Assembly: GCA_945892755.1 (NCBI GenBank)
Contig: CAMDDO010000003.1
Location: forward strand, 60,439 to 124,438
Reading direction: 5' to 3'
From: Rhizobium sp. Q54
Lineage (GTDB): Bacteria > Pseudomonadota > Alphaproteobacteria > UBA828
Length of the DNA stretch: 64,000 nt
The notes below the pieces were generated by a model. The model saw only the letters and a program-made list of their open reading frames with translations. It ran no database searches and had not been told where the DNA came from. Position numbers and translations under genes: made by a program. Below are positions 18,012 through 26,833 of this stretch, piece by piece (the first letter of the stretch is position 1; the number at the start of each line of letters is the position of its first letter).

Positions 18012-18159
18012 ACTAGCCGCAACTCCGGCTTGAACCATGAAGACGCACGGGCTATCCGCTGTGCTACATTGGACCAATGGCGAATCGGACACAGTCTATC
18101 GGGCGAACCCCGCAACATCAATCATTCGCCCGCTTGCCGGCCAGCAACAGGGTCGTGCG

Positions 18160-18735
18160 ATGAGCTCGGACAAGCTTGTGGCGCGGCTCGATCGCAGCAT
18201 CGTGCTGGTCGGGCTCATGGGGGCGGGCAAGAGCGCCGTCGGGCGCCGGCTTGCGGCTCGTCTCGGCCTGAAGTTCATCGACGCCGATGCGGAGATCGAA
18301 AAGGCCGCCGGCTGCTCGATCGCGGACATTTTCGAGATTCACGGCGAAGCGGCCTTCCGCGAGGGTGAGCGGCGCGTGATGGCGCGCCTGCTCAAAGAGC
18401 CGCCGCATGTGCTCGCGACCGGGGGCGGCGCCTTCATGGAGGAAGAGACCCGCGAACGCGTTCGCGAGCGCGGCATCTCGGTCTGGCTTCGCGCCGACAT
18501 CGAGCTGCTGCTCTCGCGCGTCTCGCGGCGCGACGACCGGCCACTTCTCAAATCGGGGAACAAGCGCGAGATTCTCAACCAATTGATCGAACAGCGCCAT
18601 CCGATCTATGCCAAGGCCGACATCGTGGTCGACAGCGAGGACCTGCCGCACGATCGCATGGTCGACAAGATTCTCGCGGCGCTGAACAGCCATCTGCGTA
18701 GCCACGCGCCGCTGACACACGGCTCGACCGGCTGA
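18160..18735 (+). CDS. aroK: Shikimate kinase
   Basis: This enzyme phosphorylates shikimate at the 3-hydroxyl in the chorismate pathway. The 191-residue product has the P-loop GLMGAGKS (18-25), the DADAEIEKAAGCSIADIF shikimate-binding motif, FREGERR and the GGGAF loop (ATGGGAFM), and the lid region RRDDRPLL. The start ATG 18160 gives the normal length; the frame is open upstream to 18037 without family support. It is followed 25 bases later by aroB, the usual proteobacterial pairing, and both are probably co-transcribed. Confidence 0.96.
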   Translation: MSSDKLVARLDRSIVLVGLMGAGKSAVGRRLAARLGLKFIDADAEIEKAAGCSIADIFEIHGEAAFREGERRVMARLLKEPPHVLATGGGAFMEEETRERVRERGISVWLRADIELLLSRVSRRDDRPLLKSGNKREILNQLIEQRHPIYAKADIVVDSEDLPHDRMVDKILAALNSHLRSHAPLTHGSTG

Positions 18736-18760
18736 GGATCGCGCCACACCGACCAATGCC

Positions 18761-19936
18761 ATGACCGAGAGCCTGGATAGATCAGAGGCACCGTGCGATT
18801 CCGTGAGGGTCGAGCTCGGCGCGCGGAGCTATGAGATTTTGGTTGGGCGCCGCCTACTCGTTCGGGCGGGCCAATTGATCGCCGAGCGGTTCGCGGGCCG
18901 GCGCTGCGTCGTCGTGACGGATTCAAATGTCGCCCGCGCGCATCTGGCCGCGCTCGAAGGCTCGCTCGCTTCCGCCGGCGTCAAGACGACCTCGATCATG
19001 CTCGACCCGGGCGAACAGAGCAAAGATTTCGACCATCTCGAAGTCTTGATCGAGCGCCTGTTCGAGGCGCGCATCGAGCGTTCGACCCTCGTGATCGCGC
19101 TCGGCGGCGGCGTGATTGGCGATCTGGCCGGCTTCGCGGCCAGCATCGTGCTGCGCGGCATCGATTTCATTCAGGTGCCAACCACGCTGCTCGCCCAGGT
19201 CGACAGCTCGGTCGGCGGCAAGACCGCAATCAACAGCCGCTTCGGCAAGAACCTGATCGGCAGTTTCCATCAGCCGCGCCTGGTGCTGATCGACACCGAT
19301 GCACTCGATACGCTGCCGCGTCGAGAATTGCTCGCGGGCTATGCCGAGGTCGTGAAATACGGGCTGATCGACAATCCGACCTTCTTCGCTTGGCTTGAGA
19401 CCAACGGCGCGGCGCTGCTCGCCGGCGAGCCGACGGCGCGGCGCCACGCCGTGGTCACGAGCTGTGCGGCCAAGGCGCGCATCGTCGCGGCCGACGAGCG
19501 CGAAACCGGCGTGCGCGCTTTGCTCAATTTAGGCCACACCTTCGGCCACGCGCTCGAGGCGGAGACCGGCTTCGGCCCGGCACTCCTGCACGGCGAGGCG
19601 GTCGGCGCGGGGCTCGGGCTCGCCTTCGCGCTTTCGAGCCGGCTCGGCCTTTGCCCCGCTCCGGACGTCACGCGGGTCACACGCCACCTCGCGGCGATGG
19701 GCTTGCCGACCACGATCGCCGATCTACCGGAGCGACCCTGGAGCGCGGCACGGCTGATCGAGCATATGACGCATGACAAGAAGGTGCGTGCCGGCCGCAT
19801 TGCATTCGTGCTGGCGCGCGGCATCGGCGGCGCGTTCGTCGCCGACGACGTACCGATCGAGAGCGTGCGCTCGCTGCTCGCCGAATTCATCGACAGAGGT
19901 GCCGCCCCGGCGCGCGCCTCAGGGGCGACATCATGA
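18761..19936 (+). CDS. aroB: 3-dehydroquinate synthase
   Basis: AroB converts DAHP to 3-dehydroquinate using NAD and a divalent metal. The 391-residue product shows ALGGGVIGDLAGFAAS, the QVPTTLLAQVDSSVGGKTAIN segment, and LNLGHTFGHALEAETGF with the metal-binding His residues and LLHGEAVGAGL. The length is slightly over the usual 360-370 because of N- and C-terminal tails. Its stop overlaps the ATG of the CorC/HlyC-family gene (ATGA), so the three plus-strand genes form one unit. Confidence 0.97.
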   Translation: MTESLDRSEAPCDSVRVELGARSYEILVGRRLLVRAGQLIAERFAGRRCVVVTDSNVARAHLAALEGSLASAGVKTTSIMLDPGEQSKDFDHLEVLIERLFEARIERSTLVIALGGGVIGDLAGFAASIVLRGIDFIQVPTTLLAQVDSSVGGKTAINSRFGKNLIGSFHQPRLVLIDTDALDTLPRRELLAGYAEVVKYGLIDNPTFFAWLETNGAALLAGEPTARRHAVVTSCAAKARIVAADERETGVRALLNLGHTFGHALEAETGFGPALLHGEAVGAGLGLAFALSSRLGLCPAPDVTRVTRHLAAMGLPTTIADLPERPWSAARLIEHMTHDKKVRAGRIAFVLARGIGGAFVADDVPIESVRSLLAEFIDRGAAPARASGATS

Positions 19937-21204
19937 TCGGGTCGATCGTCGGCATCGGGATTCTACTGATCCTCTCGGCGTTCTTCTCCGGCAGCGAGAC
20001 CGCGCTGACCGCGGTTTCGCGCGCGCGCATCCACCATCTGCAAGAAGAGGGCAACAAGCGCGCGCGAATCGTCGTGCGCCTGATCGAACGGCGCGAGCGG
20101 CTGATCGGCTCGATGCTGGTCGGCAACAACATCGTCAACATCTTCGCCTCGGCGCTCGCCACCAGCGTGCTGATCGATCTGGTCGGCGACGGCGCTGTCG
20201 CCATCGCCACGGTGATCATGACCGTGCTTGTCATCGTGTTCTCGGAAGTGCTGCCCAAGACCTATGCGATTCGCCATCCGGACCGAGCCTCGCTCTCGGT
20301 CGCGCCGGCCGTGGCGTTCGTCGTGTTCGTGTTTTCGCCAATCGCGATCACTGTGCAGTTCATCGTCTCGCGCCTTCTAAAGCTGTTTGGCGAACGGACA
20401 GATACCAACGTTCACGACGCGGCCGAACAAGAAATTCGCGGCACGATCAGCATGCATGCCGAGACCGGCGCGGTGGTCGAGCACGAGCGCGACATGCTGC
20501 ACAGCATTCTCGACCTCGACCGCATGACGGTCGGCGAAATCATGACGCATCGGCGGCGCATGCTAACGCTCGACGCCGATCTGCCGGCCAAGGTGTTGGT
20601 CGAGCGGGTCATGGCCAGCCCCTATACGCGCATTCCGGTCTGGCGCAGTGAGCTCGACAATATCGTCGGCGTGCTGCATGCCAAGGATGTACTGCGCGCG
20701 CTTGGCACCACGCGCGGCAATCCCGAAGCGGTTGACATCGCCGCCATCGTGACCAAACCCTGGTTCGTGCCGGAGACCACCAATCTGCTCGAGCAGATGA
20801 GCGCGTTCCGCGAGCGCCACGCCCATTTCGCGCTCGTGGTCGACGAATATGGCGGGCTGATGGGGCTGGTCACGCTCGAGGACATCCTCGAGGAAATCGT
20901 CGGCGAGATCACCGACGAGCACGACGCCAAGACGCGCATGATCGCCGCCCAGCCCGATGGCAGCTATTTGGTTCAGGGCATTCTCTCGGTCCGCGACGTC
21001 AACCGACGCTTGGGCTGGGACCTCGACGAGGACGAGGCGACCACGATCGCCGGCCTGATGCTGCACCACGCCCAGACCATTCCGAACGTCGGCGACCGCT
21101 GCGAGATCGACGGCTTCCGCTTCGTCGTGACCACGCGCCAGGGCAACACGCTGACCCAGATCCGTATCGCGCCACCGCCCGACATCACGCCACGCGCTGG
21201 ATGA
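19933..21204 (+). CDS. CNNM/CorC-HlyC family transporter (DUF21 + CBS pair + CorC_HlyC domain)
   Basis: A 423-residue inner-membrane protein. The N-terminal DUF21 domain (about 1-190) has several membrane segments and the GIGILLILSAFFSGSETAL motif of CNNM proteins. A CBS pair follows (about 205-330, VGEIMTHRRRM, DEYGGLMGLVTLEDILEEIVGEI) and then a CorC_HlyC domain (about 345-420). Relatives act in magnesium or cobalt efflux and resistance. It is translationally coupled to aroB, an arrangement common in Alphaproteobacteria with no known functional reason. Confidence 0.9.
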   Translation: MIGSIVGIGILLILSAFFSGSETALTAVSRARIHHLQEEGNKRARIVVRLIERRERLIGSMLVGNNIVNIFASALATSVLIDLVGDGAVAIATVIMTVLVIVFSEVLPKTYAIRHPDRASLSVAPAVAFVVFVFSPIAITVQFIVSRLLKLFGERTDTNVHDAAEQEIRGTISMHAETGAVVEHERDMLHSILDLDRMTVGEIMTHRRRMLTLDADLPAKVLVERVMASPYTRIPVWRSELDNIVGVLHAKDVLRALGTTRGNPEAVDIAAIVTKPWFVPETTNLLEQMSAFRERHAHFALVVDEYGGLMGLVTLEDILEEIVGEITDEHDAKTRMIAAQPDGSYLVQGILSVRDVNRRLGWDLDEDEATTIAGLMLHHAQTIPNVGDRCEIDGFRFVVTTRQGNTLTQIRIAPPPDITPRAG

Positions 21205-21229
21205 CGGCGCCGCGGCACGTCGCCCGCCG

Positions 21230-22108
21230 ATGATTCTCGAAATCCTCGAGATCGTCGCGCCGGTGTTCCTGTGCGCCGGTGTCGGCTATGGCTGGAAGCG
21301 CGCGAAGCAACCCTTCGATACCGCGTTGGTTACCCGACTGGTCTCGATGATCGGCGCACCCTGCCTGATCTTCTCGACCCTGGTCGGGATCGAGCAGATG
21401 GCGGGCGACATTCTCGACATGCTGCTGGCCAGCCTGGCCGCGGTCGCCGGTTTCACGCTGCTCTCGACGCTCGCATTGCGGGCGCTTCGGCTGCCGCTCC
21501 GCACCTATCTGGCCGCGCTTGTCTTCCCGAACGCCGGCAATATGGGCCTGCCGCTCTGCCTGTTCGCGTTCGGCGATGTCGGCCTCGGGCTCGGTATCGG
21601 CTATTTCGCGGTGACCGCGACGCTCAATCTGACGCTCGGCAATTGGTTCTATTCGGGCGCCACCATGCCATGGCGCGCGCTCAAGACGCCGATCCCCTAT
21701 GCGGTCGCGCTCGGTCTCGTGCTGATGGCGAGCGGCGCGGCGCCGCCCGAGTTCCTGCTCAAGACCACCAAGCTTCTGGGCGGCATCGCGATTCCGATGA
21801 TGATGCTCTCGCTCGGCGTTTCGCTCGCCGAGCTCGGCATCACCCGACCCGGGCGCACGCTTCTGCTCGCGGCGCTTCGCTTCGGCATCGGCCTCGGAGT
21901 CGGCTATGGCATCGCGCTCGCCTTCGGTTTCGAGGGCGCCCAGCGCGGTGTCATGATGATCCAGAGCGCCATGCCGGTTGCGGTGTTCAACTATTTGTTC
22001 GCCGCGCTCTACAAGCGCAATCCCGAGGAAATCGCGAGCCTAGTGCTGATCTCGAGCGCGCTCGGCTTCGCCTCGTTGCCCTTGTTGGTCTATCTCGCGC
22101 GGCTTTAG
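21230..22108 (+). CDS. AEC (auxin efflux carrier) family transporter
   Basis: A 292-residue integral membrane protein with about ten hydrophobic segments. The conserved PNAGNMGLPLCLFAFG motif in the first half and QSAMPVAVFNYLFAALY in the second match the AEC family (MleP/MdcF-like), which exports or imports small carboxylates. The substrate cannot be read from sequence. It lies 25 bp after the CorC-like gene on the same strand and is convergent with pyrD, overlapping its 3' end by four bases. Confidence 0.87.
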   Translation: MILEILEIVAPVFLCAGVGYGWKRAKQPFDTALVTRLVSMIGAPCLIFSTLVGIEQMAGDILDMLLASLAAVAGFTLLSTLALRALRLPLRTYLAALVFPNAGNMGLPLCLFAFGDVGLGLGIGYFAVTATLNLTLGNWFYSGATMPWRALKTPIPYAVALGLVLMASGAAPPEFLLKTTKLLGGIAIPMMMLSLGVSLAELGITRPGRTLLLAALRFGIGLGVGYGIALAFGFEGAQRGVMMIQSAMPVAVFNYLFAALYKRNPEEIASLVLISSALGFASLPLLVYLARL

Positions 22109-23112
22109 CCTGCGGCGAGGCCGCGATTGATTTCCTGAATCAGGCGCGGGCCGCGATAGACGAACGCGGTATAGACCTGGATCAGGCTGGCGCCGGCTTG
22201 GAGACGCACTCGGGCATCGTCGGGACAGCCGATGCCACCGACACCGATCAGCGTCAGGCGGCCCTGGGCGAGCGCCGCAAGCCGCGCCAGCACGTCATGG
22301 GCGCGCTCCTTGAGCGGCGCGCCGCTCAGGCCGCCGGTCTCCTCGCAATAGCGTGAGCGCAGCGACGCCGGGCGTGCGACCGTCGTGTTGGTCGCGACCA
22401 GGCCGTCGAGGCCATGGGCAATCGCCGCCTGGGCCAGACCCGAAAGCGCGTCGTCATCGAGATCGGGAGCAAGCTTCAGGAGCAGCGCCGGTCGTTTGGC
22501 GGTCTTGCCGCGGGCCTCGACTAGACGGCCGAGCAGAGCCCTGAGTTGATCGCCCTCCTGCAGCCCGCGCAGGCCCGGCGTGTTGGGCGATGAGACGTTC
22601 ACCACCAGGTAGTCGGCATAGGCCGAGAGCCGGACCAGCCCGAGCACATAGTCGGCGATCTTGTCTTCGCTCGTCTTGTTGGCGCCAAGATTGATGCCCA
22701 GAACCGCCGATGCGCCCGCAGCGCGTGCGCGAAACCGCGCGACATTGCGCTCGAACACATCGAGGCCGCCGCTGTTGAAGCCCATGCGATTGATCAGCGC
22801 GGCATCTTCGCTCAGCCGAAACAGGCGCGGACGCGGATTGCCGCCCTGCGGCTTCGGCGTCACGGTGCCGGCTTCGACAAAGCCGAAGCCGAGCCGGAAC
22901 AGCCCGTCCAACGCCGCGCCATCCTTGTCGAAGCCGGCGGCGAGGCCGAGCGGGCTCGGGATGGTGCGACCGAACAGCGAAACGGCAAGCGAGGCCGGCG
23001 CGGCCGGCGCCCTGCCGAACGGCAGACGCAAGCCGGCGAGCGCGGCACGGTGCGCGGTCTCGGGCGGCAGGAGCCGAAGCGTGGCGGTCACCAAATCGAG
23101 CAAAGACGACAA
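22105..23112 (-). CDS. pyrD: Quinone-dependent dihydroorotate dehydrogenase (class 2)
   Basis: This membrane-associated flavoenzyme oxidises dihydroorotate to orotate with quinone as acceptor in pyrimidine synthesis. The N-terminal helix ATLRLLPPETAHRAALAGLRL is typical of class 2. Further motifs are GLAAGFDKDG, GFVEAGTVTPKPQGGNPRPRLFR, INRMGFNS, the NVSSPNTPGLRGLQ loop with the catalytic Ser, and LIGVGGIG..ASLIQVYTAFVYRGP. TTG 23112 is chosen as start because AAAGGG lies eight bases upstream; TTG 23142 is open but weaker. It is divergent from speE. Confidence 0.95.
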   Translation of the reverse strand: MSSLLDLVTATLRLLPPETAHRAALAGLRLPFGRAPAAPASLAVSLFGRTIPSPLGLAAGFDKDGAALDGLFRLGFGFVEAGTVTPKPQGGNPRPRLFRLSEDAALINRMGFNSGGLDVFERNVARFRARAAGASAVLGINLGANKTSEDKIADYVLGLVRLSAYADYLVVNVSSPNTPGLRGLQEGDQLRALLGRLVEARGKTAKRPALLLKLAPDLDDDALSGLAQAAIAHGLDGLVATNTTVARPASLRSRYCEETGGLSGAPLKERAHDVLARLAALAQGRLTLIGVGGIGCPDDARVRLQAGASLIQVYTAFVYRGPRLIQEINRGLAAG

Positions 23113-23213
23113 TCCGATTACCCTTTGGGCTGCGCACTCCAATTCGGTTGCGCATGCTTTGACCCTGCCCTAAGACGGGCGCGCCGAAAATCGTTGATTG
23201 AAGGAGCCCTATC

Positions 23214-24071
23214 ATGGCGGACCGCTTCGTCGAAACCCTCTACAAGGGCTACGCTCAATCCTTCGATCTGAAGGGCCCGCCGCTGGTCGATGAGCGCTCA
23301 GCCTTCCAGCACATCTTGATCTTCGACACGCCGCTGAATGGCCGCGTGCTCGTGCTTGACGGCAACGTCCAGCTCACCGAGCGCGACGAGTGCGCCTATT
23401 CCGAAATGCTGACCCATGTGCCGATGATCGACCATGGCACGGTCGAGCGGGTCATGATCGTCGGTGGCGGCGATGGCGCGATCGCCGAAGAGGTACTGAA
23501 ATACAGGGGCGTCAAAGAGGTCGAGCTGGTCGACATCGACGGTCGGGTGATCGAGCTGTGCCGGCAGCACTTCAAGAGCGTGAGCGGCGCGGCCTTCGCC
23601 GATCCGCGCCTCAAGGTCCACGCCATGGACGCTTTTGAGTTCCTGAACGACGAACGCGCCGCCGGCCGCTACGACCTGATCATCGCCGACCGCCCCGACC
23701 CGGTCGGCCCGGCCGGCGTGCTGTTCGCCGAGCGGTTCTACCGGTTGGTCGAGCGTGCGTTGACGCCGAAGGGCTTCGCCGCGTTTCAGAACGGGGTGCC
23801 CTTCTTCCAGCCCGACGAGCTGACCGACACCCACCGGCAATTCGCCAAGATGTTCAAGCACCATGGCGTCTATTTGAGCGTGGTGCCGAGCTATATCGGC
23901 GGCTTCATGGCGCTGACCTGGTTCGGCCGTGGCGGCGCGCTCGGCGCGACTCCGCCCGAGACCATCGCCGCGCGCTTCAAGGCCGCCGGAATCGCGACCG
24001 ACTATTACGATGCAGCGGTCCACGGGGCAGCGTTTCAACTGCCACCGTGGATTCGCCGACTGCTTGCATGA
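23214..24071 (+). CDS. speE: Spermidine synthase (polyamine aminopropyltransferase)
   Basis: SpeE transfers aminopropyl from decarboxylated SAM to putrescine. The 285-residue product contains VMIVGGGDGAIAEEVLKYRGVKEVELVDIDGRVIELCR and the catalytic-loop equivalent IIADRPDPVGPAGVLF. This keeps the key aspartates but has Arg-Pro where many enzymes read Ser-Thr (DSTDP), so the acceptor could differ. QNGVPFFQPDEL follows. It is convergent with speD, which supplies the aminopropyl donor. The ribosome site GAAGGAG lies about eight bases before ATG 23214. Confidence 0.93.
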   Translation: MADRFVETLYKGYAQSFDLKGPPLVDERSAFQHILIFDTPLNGRVLVLDGNVQLTERDECAYSEMLTHVPMIDHGTVERVMIVGGGDGAIAEEVLKYRGVKEVELVDIDGRVIELCRQHFKSVSGAAFADPRLKVHAMDAFEFLNDERAAGRYDLIIADRPDPVGPAGVLFAERFYRLVERALTPKGFAAFQNGVPFFQPDELTDTHRQFAKMFKHHGVYLSVVPSYIGGFMALTWFGRGGALGATPPETIAARFKAAGIATDYYDAAVHGAAFQLPPWIRRLLA

Positions 24072-24141
24072 TTGGCGCGCAAAGGTTGGCCTACGGCGCG
24101 GCACCTCTCCCGGTTGCCGCGTCGCCCCACCCGACCGACGG

Positions 24142-24624
24142 TCAGATGATTCCGCGCTTATGCTCGCTGACGTTGATGCTGCCCGGCTTGAAGGCCTCGC
24201 GTAGCACCGGTATCGCCTTGGACGGTTCGGCGTCGCCGCACATGAAGATATCGAGTGCGGCGTAGCCCTTCTCCGGCCACGTATGGATACTGATGTGCGA
24301 CTCCGCCAGCACCGCCACGCCCGACACGCCGGTCGGAGCGAAACGGTGAAGGTGAAGGTGCAGCAATGTCGCACCTGCAGCCTCGATCGCTTTGGTGAGG
24401 GCTTGTTCGATCGCCTCGATATCATCGAGGTTTTCGGCTTCCCACATATCGACGATCAAATGACTGCCCGCATAGCAGAGCCCATTCCGAACGATGAAAT
24501 GGTCTTTCTGCTCAAGTCGGTCGTTCCCTTTCGGAAACGGTATCGGTACGGATCTTACCTCTGCTCGGGCGGGGACCGCCTCCGCTTCAGTATTCACCGC
24601 AAGTTGGGGACGAGCGTATGCCAT
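24142..24624 (-). CDS. speD: S-adenosylmethionine decarboxylase proenzyme (SpeH/SpeD type)
   Basis: This pyruvoyl enzyme makes decarboxylated SAM for spermidine synthesis. The 160-residue proenzyme has the self-cleavage site Glu108-Ser109 in LAESHISIHTWPEKGYAALDIFMCG; Ser109 becomes the pyruvoyl group. The His and Cys proton donors of the family are present (HISIH, FMCG). An N-terminal extension of about 45 residues precedes the core, so it is longer than the 120-130 residues of compact SpeH enzymes. A GGAGGAG ribosome site lies before ATG 24624. A good promoter and an 18-bp palindrome lie upstream. Confidence 0.95.
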   Translation of the reverse strand: MAYARPQLAVNTEAEAVPARAEVRSVPIPFPKGNDRLEQKDHFIVRNGLCYAGSHLIVDMWEAENLDDIEAIEQALTKAIEAAGATLLHLHLHRFAPTGVSGVAVLAESHISIHTWPEKGYAALDIFMCGDAEPSKAIPVLREAFKPGSINVSEHKRGII

Positions 24625-24691
24625 CGTGGCATCTCCTCCAAACCCGCGTTGAACCCAAAGGGGGTGACACCTTTATTCGAAGTCTGACGCC

Positions 24692-24709
24692 GTCCGTTGC
24701 GCAACGGAC
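24692..24709. promoter_or_regulatory. 18-bp perfect palindrome in the speD leader (putative operator)
   Basis: The sequence GTCCGTTGCGCAACGGAC is its own reverse complement. It lies 10 bp downstream of the putative speD -10 box, so it would cover the transcription start and the first transcribed bases, a good place for a repressor. It could alternatively form a 5' hairpin, although without an unpaired loop. The binding protein is unknown. Confidence 0.55.
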
Positions 24710-24719
24710 AACGCGGCGA

Positions 24720-24747
24720 AAAATAGGGACTCTTCACGTCGCGTCAA
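24720..24747 (-). promoter_or_regulatory. Putative speD promoter
   Basis: On the minus strand TTGACG (24747-24742) and TATTTT (24725-24720) are separated by 16 bp, about 95 bp upstream of the speD start. The region just upstream of the -35 box is AT-rich with an 11-base A/T run near 24770, which may act as an UP element. The match to a sigma70-type promoter is good. Confidence 0.5.
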
Positions 24748-24841
24748 GCGCTTAATACCGCCACACCAAAAAAAAAAGCTTAACGCGTCTAAGCGGCCAC
24801 GATTCGCGTGTCCAGGTCCGTGTCGTCGCGACAACGAGATG

Positions 24842-25687
24842 TCATTCCGGCGTCAACCATTCGAGGCGCGCGGCGGCGCCTCTCGACTGCGCGAGCACGC
24901 GCGCGAGCGCCGGCAGACAGCGCTGGAGCGCCGCTTCGAGCGTGTGCGGCGGGTTGATGATGATGACGCCGCAGCCGTTCAGACGCGCTTCGTCGGCCGG
25001 TTTCCGGATCAGGAGTTCGACCAGGAGGATACGGCGTATGCCGCTCTCGGCGAGCGCGCGATGGAACGCCTCGATCGTGGCACGCGCCTTGATGGGATAC
25101 CAAACAAGGTAAATGCCGGTTGCGAATCGGCGGTGCGCGGCGCCGAGCCCCTCGACGATCCGCTCGAACTCGCCGGGCTGCTCGAACGGCGGATCGACCA
25201 GGACGACCGCGCGGCGCTCACGTGGCGGCACGAAGGCGGCGAGCGCCTGGTAGCCATCGAGCAAGACCGTCTTGACCCGGCGATCGCCACGGAATTCGGC
25301 CGCCAGCGCCGCGTGGTCCTCGGGATGGAGTTCGGTCGCGAACAGCCGGTCGCCGCGGCGCAGAAGCGCGCGCGCAAGCCTGGGCGAGCCCGGATACCAG
25401 CGCAAGGCCCCGGTCTCCGCCTCGTTCATGGCGCGCACGACGGCCAGATAGGGCGCCAGCTCGGCCGGCGGCGCCGGCATGGCGAGGACGCGCGCGATCC
25501 CCTCGCGATATTCCCCGGTGCGCGCGGCTTCCGACGCCGCGAGGTCGTAGGTCCCGACGCCGGCATGGGTATCGATGACCGCGAACGGCGTCGGCTTCAG
25601 CTTCAGGTGCTCGATGATGAGCGCCAGCACGGCGTGCTTGACGACGTCGCCAAAATTGCCGGCATGGAAGCTGTGGCGATAGTTCAC
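24842..25687 (-). CDS. rlmJ: 23S rRNA (adenine-2030-N6)-methyltransferase
   Basis: RlmJ methylates A2030 of 23S rRNA. The 281-residue product starts at GTG 25687, giving (V)NYRHSFHAGNFGDVVKHAVL, which matches the family N-terminus. It has VIDTHAGVGTYDL, YPGSPRLARALLRRGDRL and the catalytic motif VLVDPPFEQPGEF. The frame is open further upstream, across the downstream end of the hydrolase gene, but those residues have no family support. It follows the alpha/beta hydrolase gene on the same strand with 23 bp between. Confidence 0.92.
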   Translation of the reverse strand: MNYRHSFHAGNFGDVVKHAVLALIIEHLKLKPTPFAVIDTHAGVGTYDLAASEAARTGEYREGIARVLAMPAPPAELAPYLAVVRAMNEAETGALRWYPGSPRLARALLRRGDRLFATELHPEDHAALAAEFRGDRRVKTVLLDGYQALAAFVPPRERRAVVLVDPPFEQPGEFERIVEGLGAAHRRFATGIYLVWYPIKARATIEAFHRALAESGIRRILLVELLIRKPADEARLNGCGVIIINPPHTLEAALQRCLPALARVLAQSRGAAARLEWLTPE

Positions 25688-25710
25688 GAGCCACGCCCGC
25701 GCGACGGCGA

Positions 25711-26499
25711 TCAGTCGGTCACGAACTCGCGCAGCGCCGCCGCGACGCCGTCCGGGTCGAGGTCGGGTTGAAAACTGGCGCCCTTGAGCATGATCACCGC
25801 GGCATCCGGGCGGAGCGCCTTGGCCGCCTCGAAATAGGGGTGGAGCACGTCGTCGGTCGACGAGAGCAGCAGGATCGGGCACCTCACCGCTTTGAGCTGA
25901 ACCGCGAAATCCTGATCCCAGAGCGCCTGATAGATCTGATAGCGGCCCTGATAGGCGCGCACGGTATCGACCAGCTCGCGATGATGTAGCGCGAGGTCGG
26001 GGCCTGCGCCCAAGCCGGCCAAATACTGCCAGGTCGCCGGCAGATAGCCGCCATCGGCGGTCGGCCCAACCGGCGCCGGCAGGCGTTGACGGAAGGCTTC
26101 GCGCTCGGCGTGGTCGAGCACGGCGGCGCCGATCATGCTGAACGACGCGACGCGATCGGGGTGGCGCGCGGCAAGCTCGCCTGCGATGAAGCCGCCCGTG
26201 TGATGACCGACCAAGTGAAAATAGCGGAGCCGGATCGACTGGATCGCCTCGGCTACCCAGCTGACATATTGGCCGAAGGTTGGCATGCCTTGGGGGTCGA
26301 ACGAGCCGCCAAAACCCGGCGTGTCGAAGGCATAGAGCGGCCCGATGCCCTCAAGTCGCGCCATCACCTTCTCGTACATCGCCGAGGAGCTGGCGGTCTG
26401 GTGCAGGAAGACGATCGGCGTGCCGCGACCGGCGAGATAGCGGTAATGGACTTGGCCGCCGCTCGTGTCGGCATAGGATTTCTTGATGTCGGCGGTCAT
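25711..26499 (-). CDS. Alpha/beta-fold hydrolase with atypical nucleophile elbow
   Basis: A 262-residue cytoplasmic protein of the alpha/beta hydrolase fold: oxyanion region IVFLHQTASSSAMYE, strand and turn YAFDTPGFGGS, elbow LVGHHTGGFIAGELA and ILLLSSTDDVLHP. The nucleophile elbow GxSxG reads G98-H-H100-T-G102, so the serine position is a histidine. The usual late His of the triad is also not obvious. It may be non-hydrolytic or use another mechanism such as a lyase. ATG 26499 is chosen because AGGGG precedes it; ATG 26541 would add 14 residues. Confidence 0.75.
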   Translation of the reverse strand: MTADIKKSYADTSGGQVHYRYLAGRGTPIVFLHQTASSSAMYEKVMARLEGIGPLYAFDTPGFGGSFDPQGMPTFGQYVSWVAEAIQSIRLRYFHLVGHHTGGFIAGELAARHPDRVASFSMIGAAVLDHAEREAFRQRLPAPVGPTADGGYLPATWQYLAGLGAGPDLALHHRELVDTVRAYQGRYQIYQALWDQDFAVQLKAVRCPILLLSSTDDVLHPYFEAAKALRPDAAVIMLKGASFQPDLDPDGVAAALREFVTD

Positions 26500-26563
26500 G
26501 GTCCCCTCGGGTTCGCTCAACTTTGCGGCGCTCGAATTCATTCCCTAGCGGTCCGCCGGCGGA

Positions 26564-26833
26564 ATGACAACCGCATTGTCGGAGCGCCCGCGCCGCGCCA
26601 TGGTGAAGCGAGCGCAAGACGTTTCGGGAGCAAGCCGACCATGCCGAACGGCCGAGCCGACGCCGGCCGACGAGACCAGCGGCGCCGCGCTCCAAAAAAT
26701 GGAAACGCTGTTGAGCTCCGGCTTGGCGGCGCTCCGCGCGGTGCGGCCAAGCTTCGATGCGCTCTATGCGGTGCTCGACGACGGGCAGCGCGAAGCGCTC
26801 GACGATTTGCTCGCGCACGGATCGGGTCTATGA
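26564..26833 (+). CDS. Small LTXXQ-like protein coupled to a methyltransferase-family gene
   Basis: An 89-residue frame whose C-terminal half (LQKMETLLSSGLAALRAVRPSFDALYAVLDDGQREAL, in two pieces) resembles the helical LTXXQ/Spy-CpxP-type segment, with LDDGQ in place of LTxxQ. There is no signal peptide, so it may be the remnant of a longer periplasmic protein whose start is lost. The stop TGA 26831-26833 overlaps ATG 26830 of the next gene, the main sign of real translation. The start is uncertain (ATG 26564, or GTG 26603). Family placement is tentative. Confidence 0.4.
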   Translation: MTTALSERPRRAMVKRAQDVSGASRPCRTAEPTPADETSGAALQKMETLLSSGLAALRAVRPSFDALYAVLDDGQREALDDLLAHGSGL

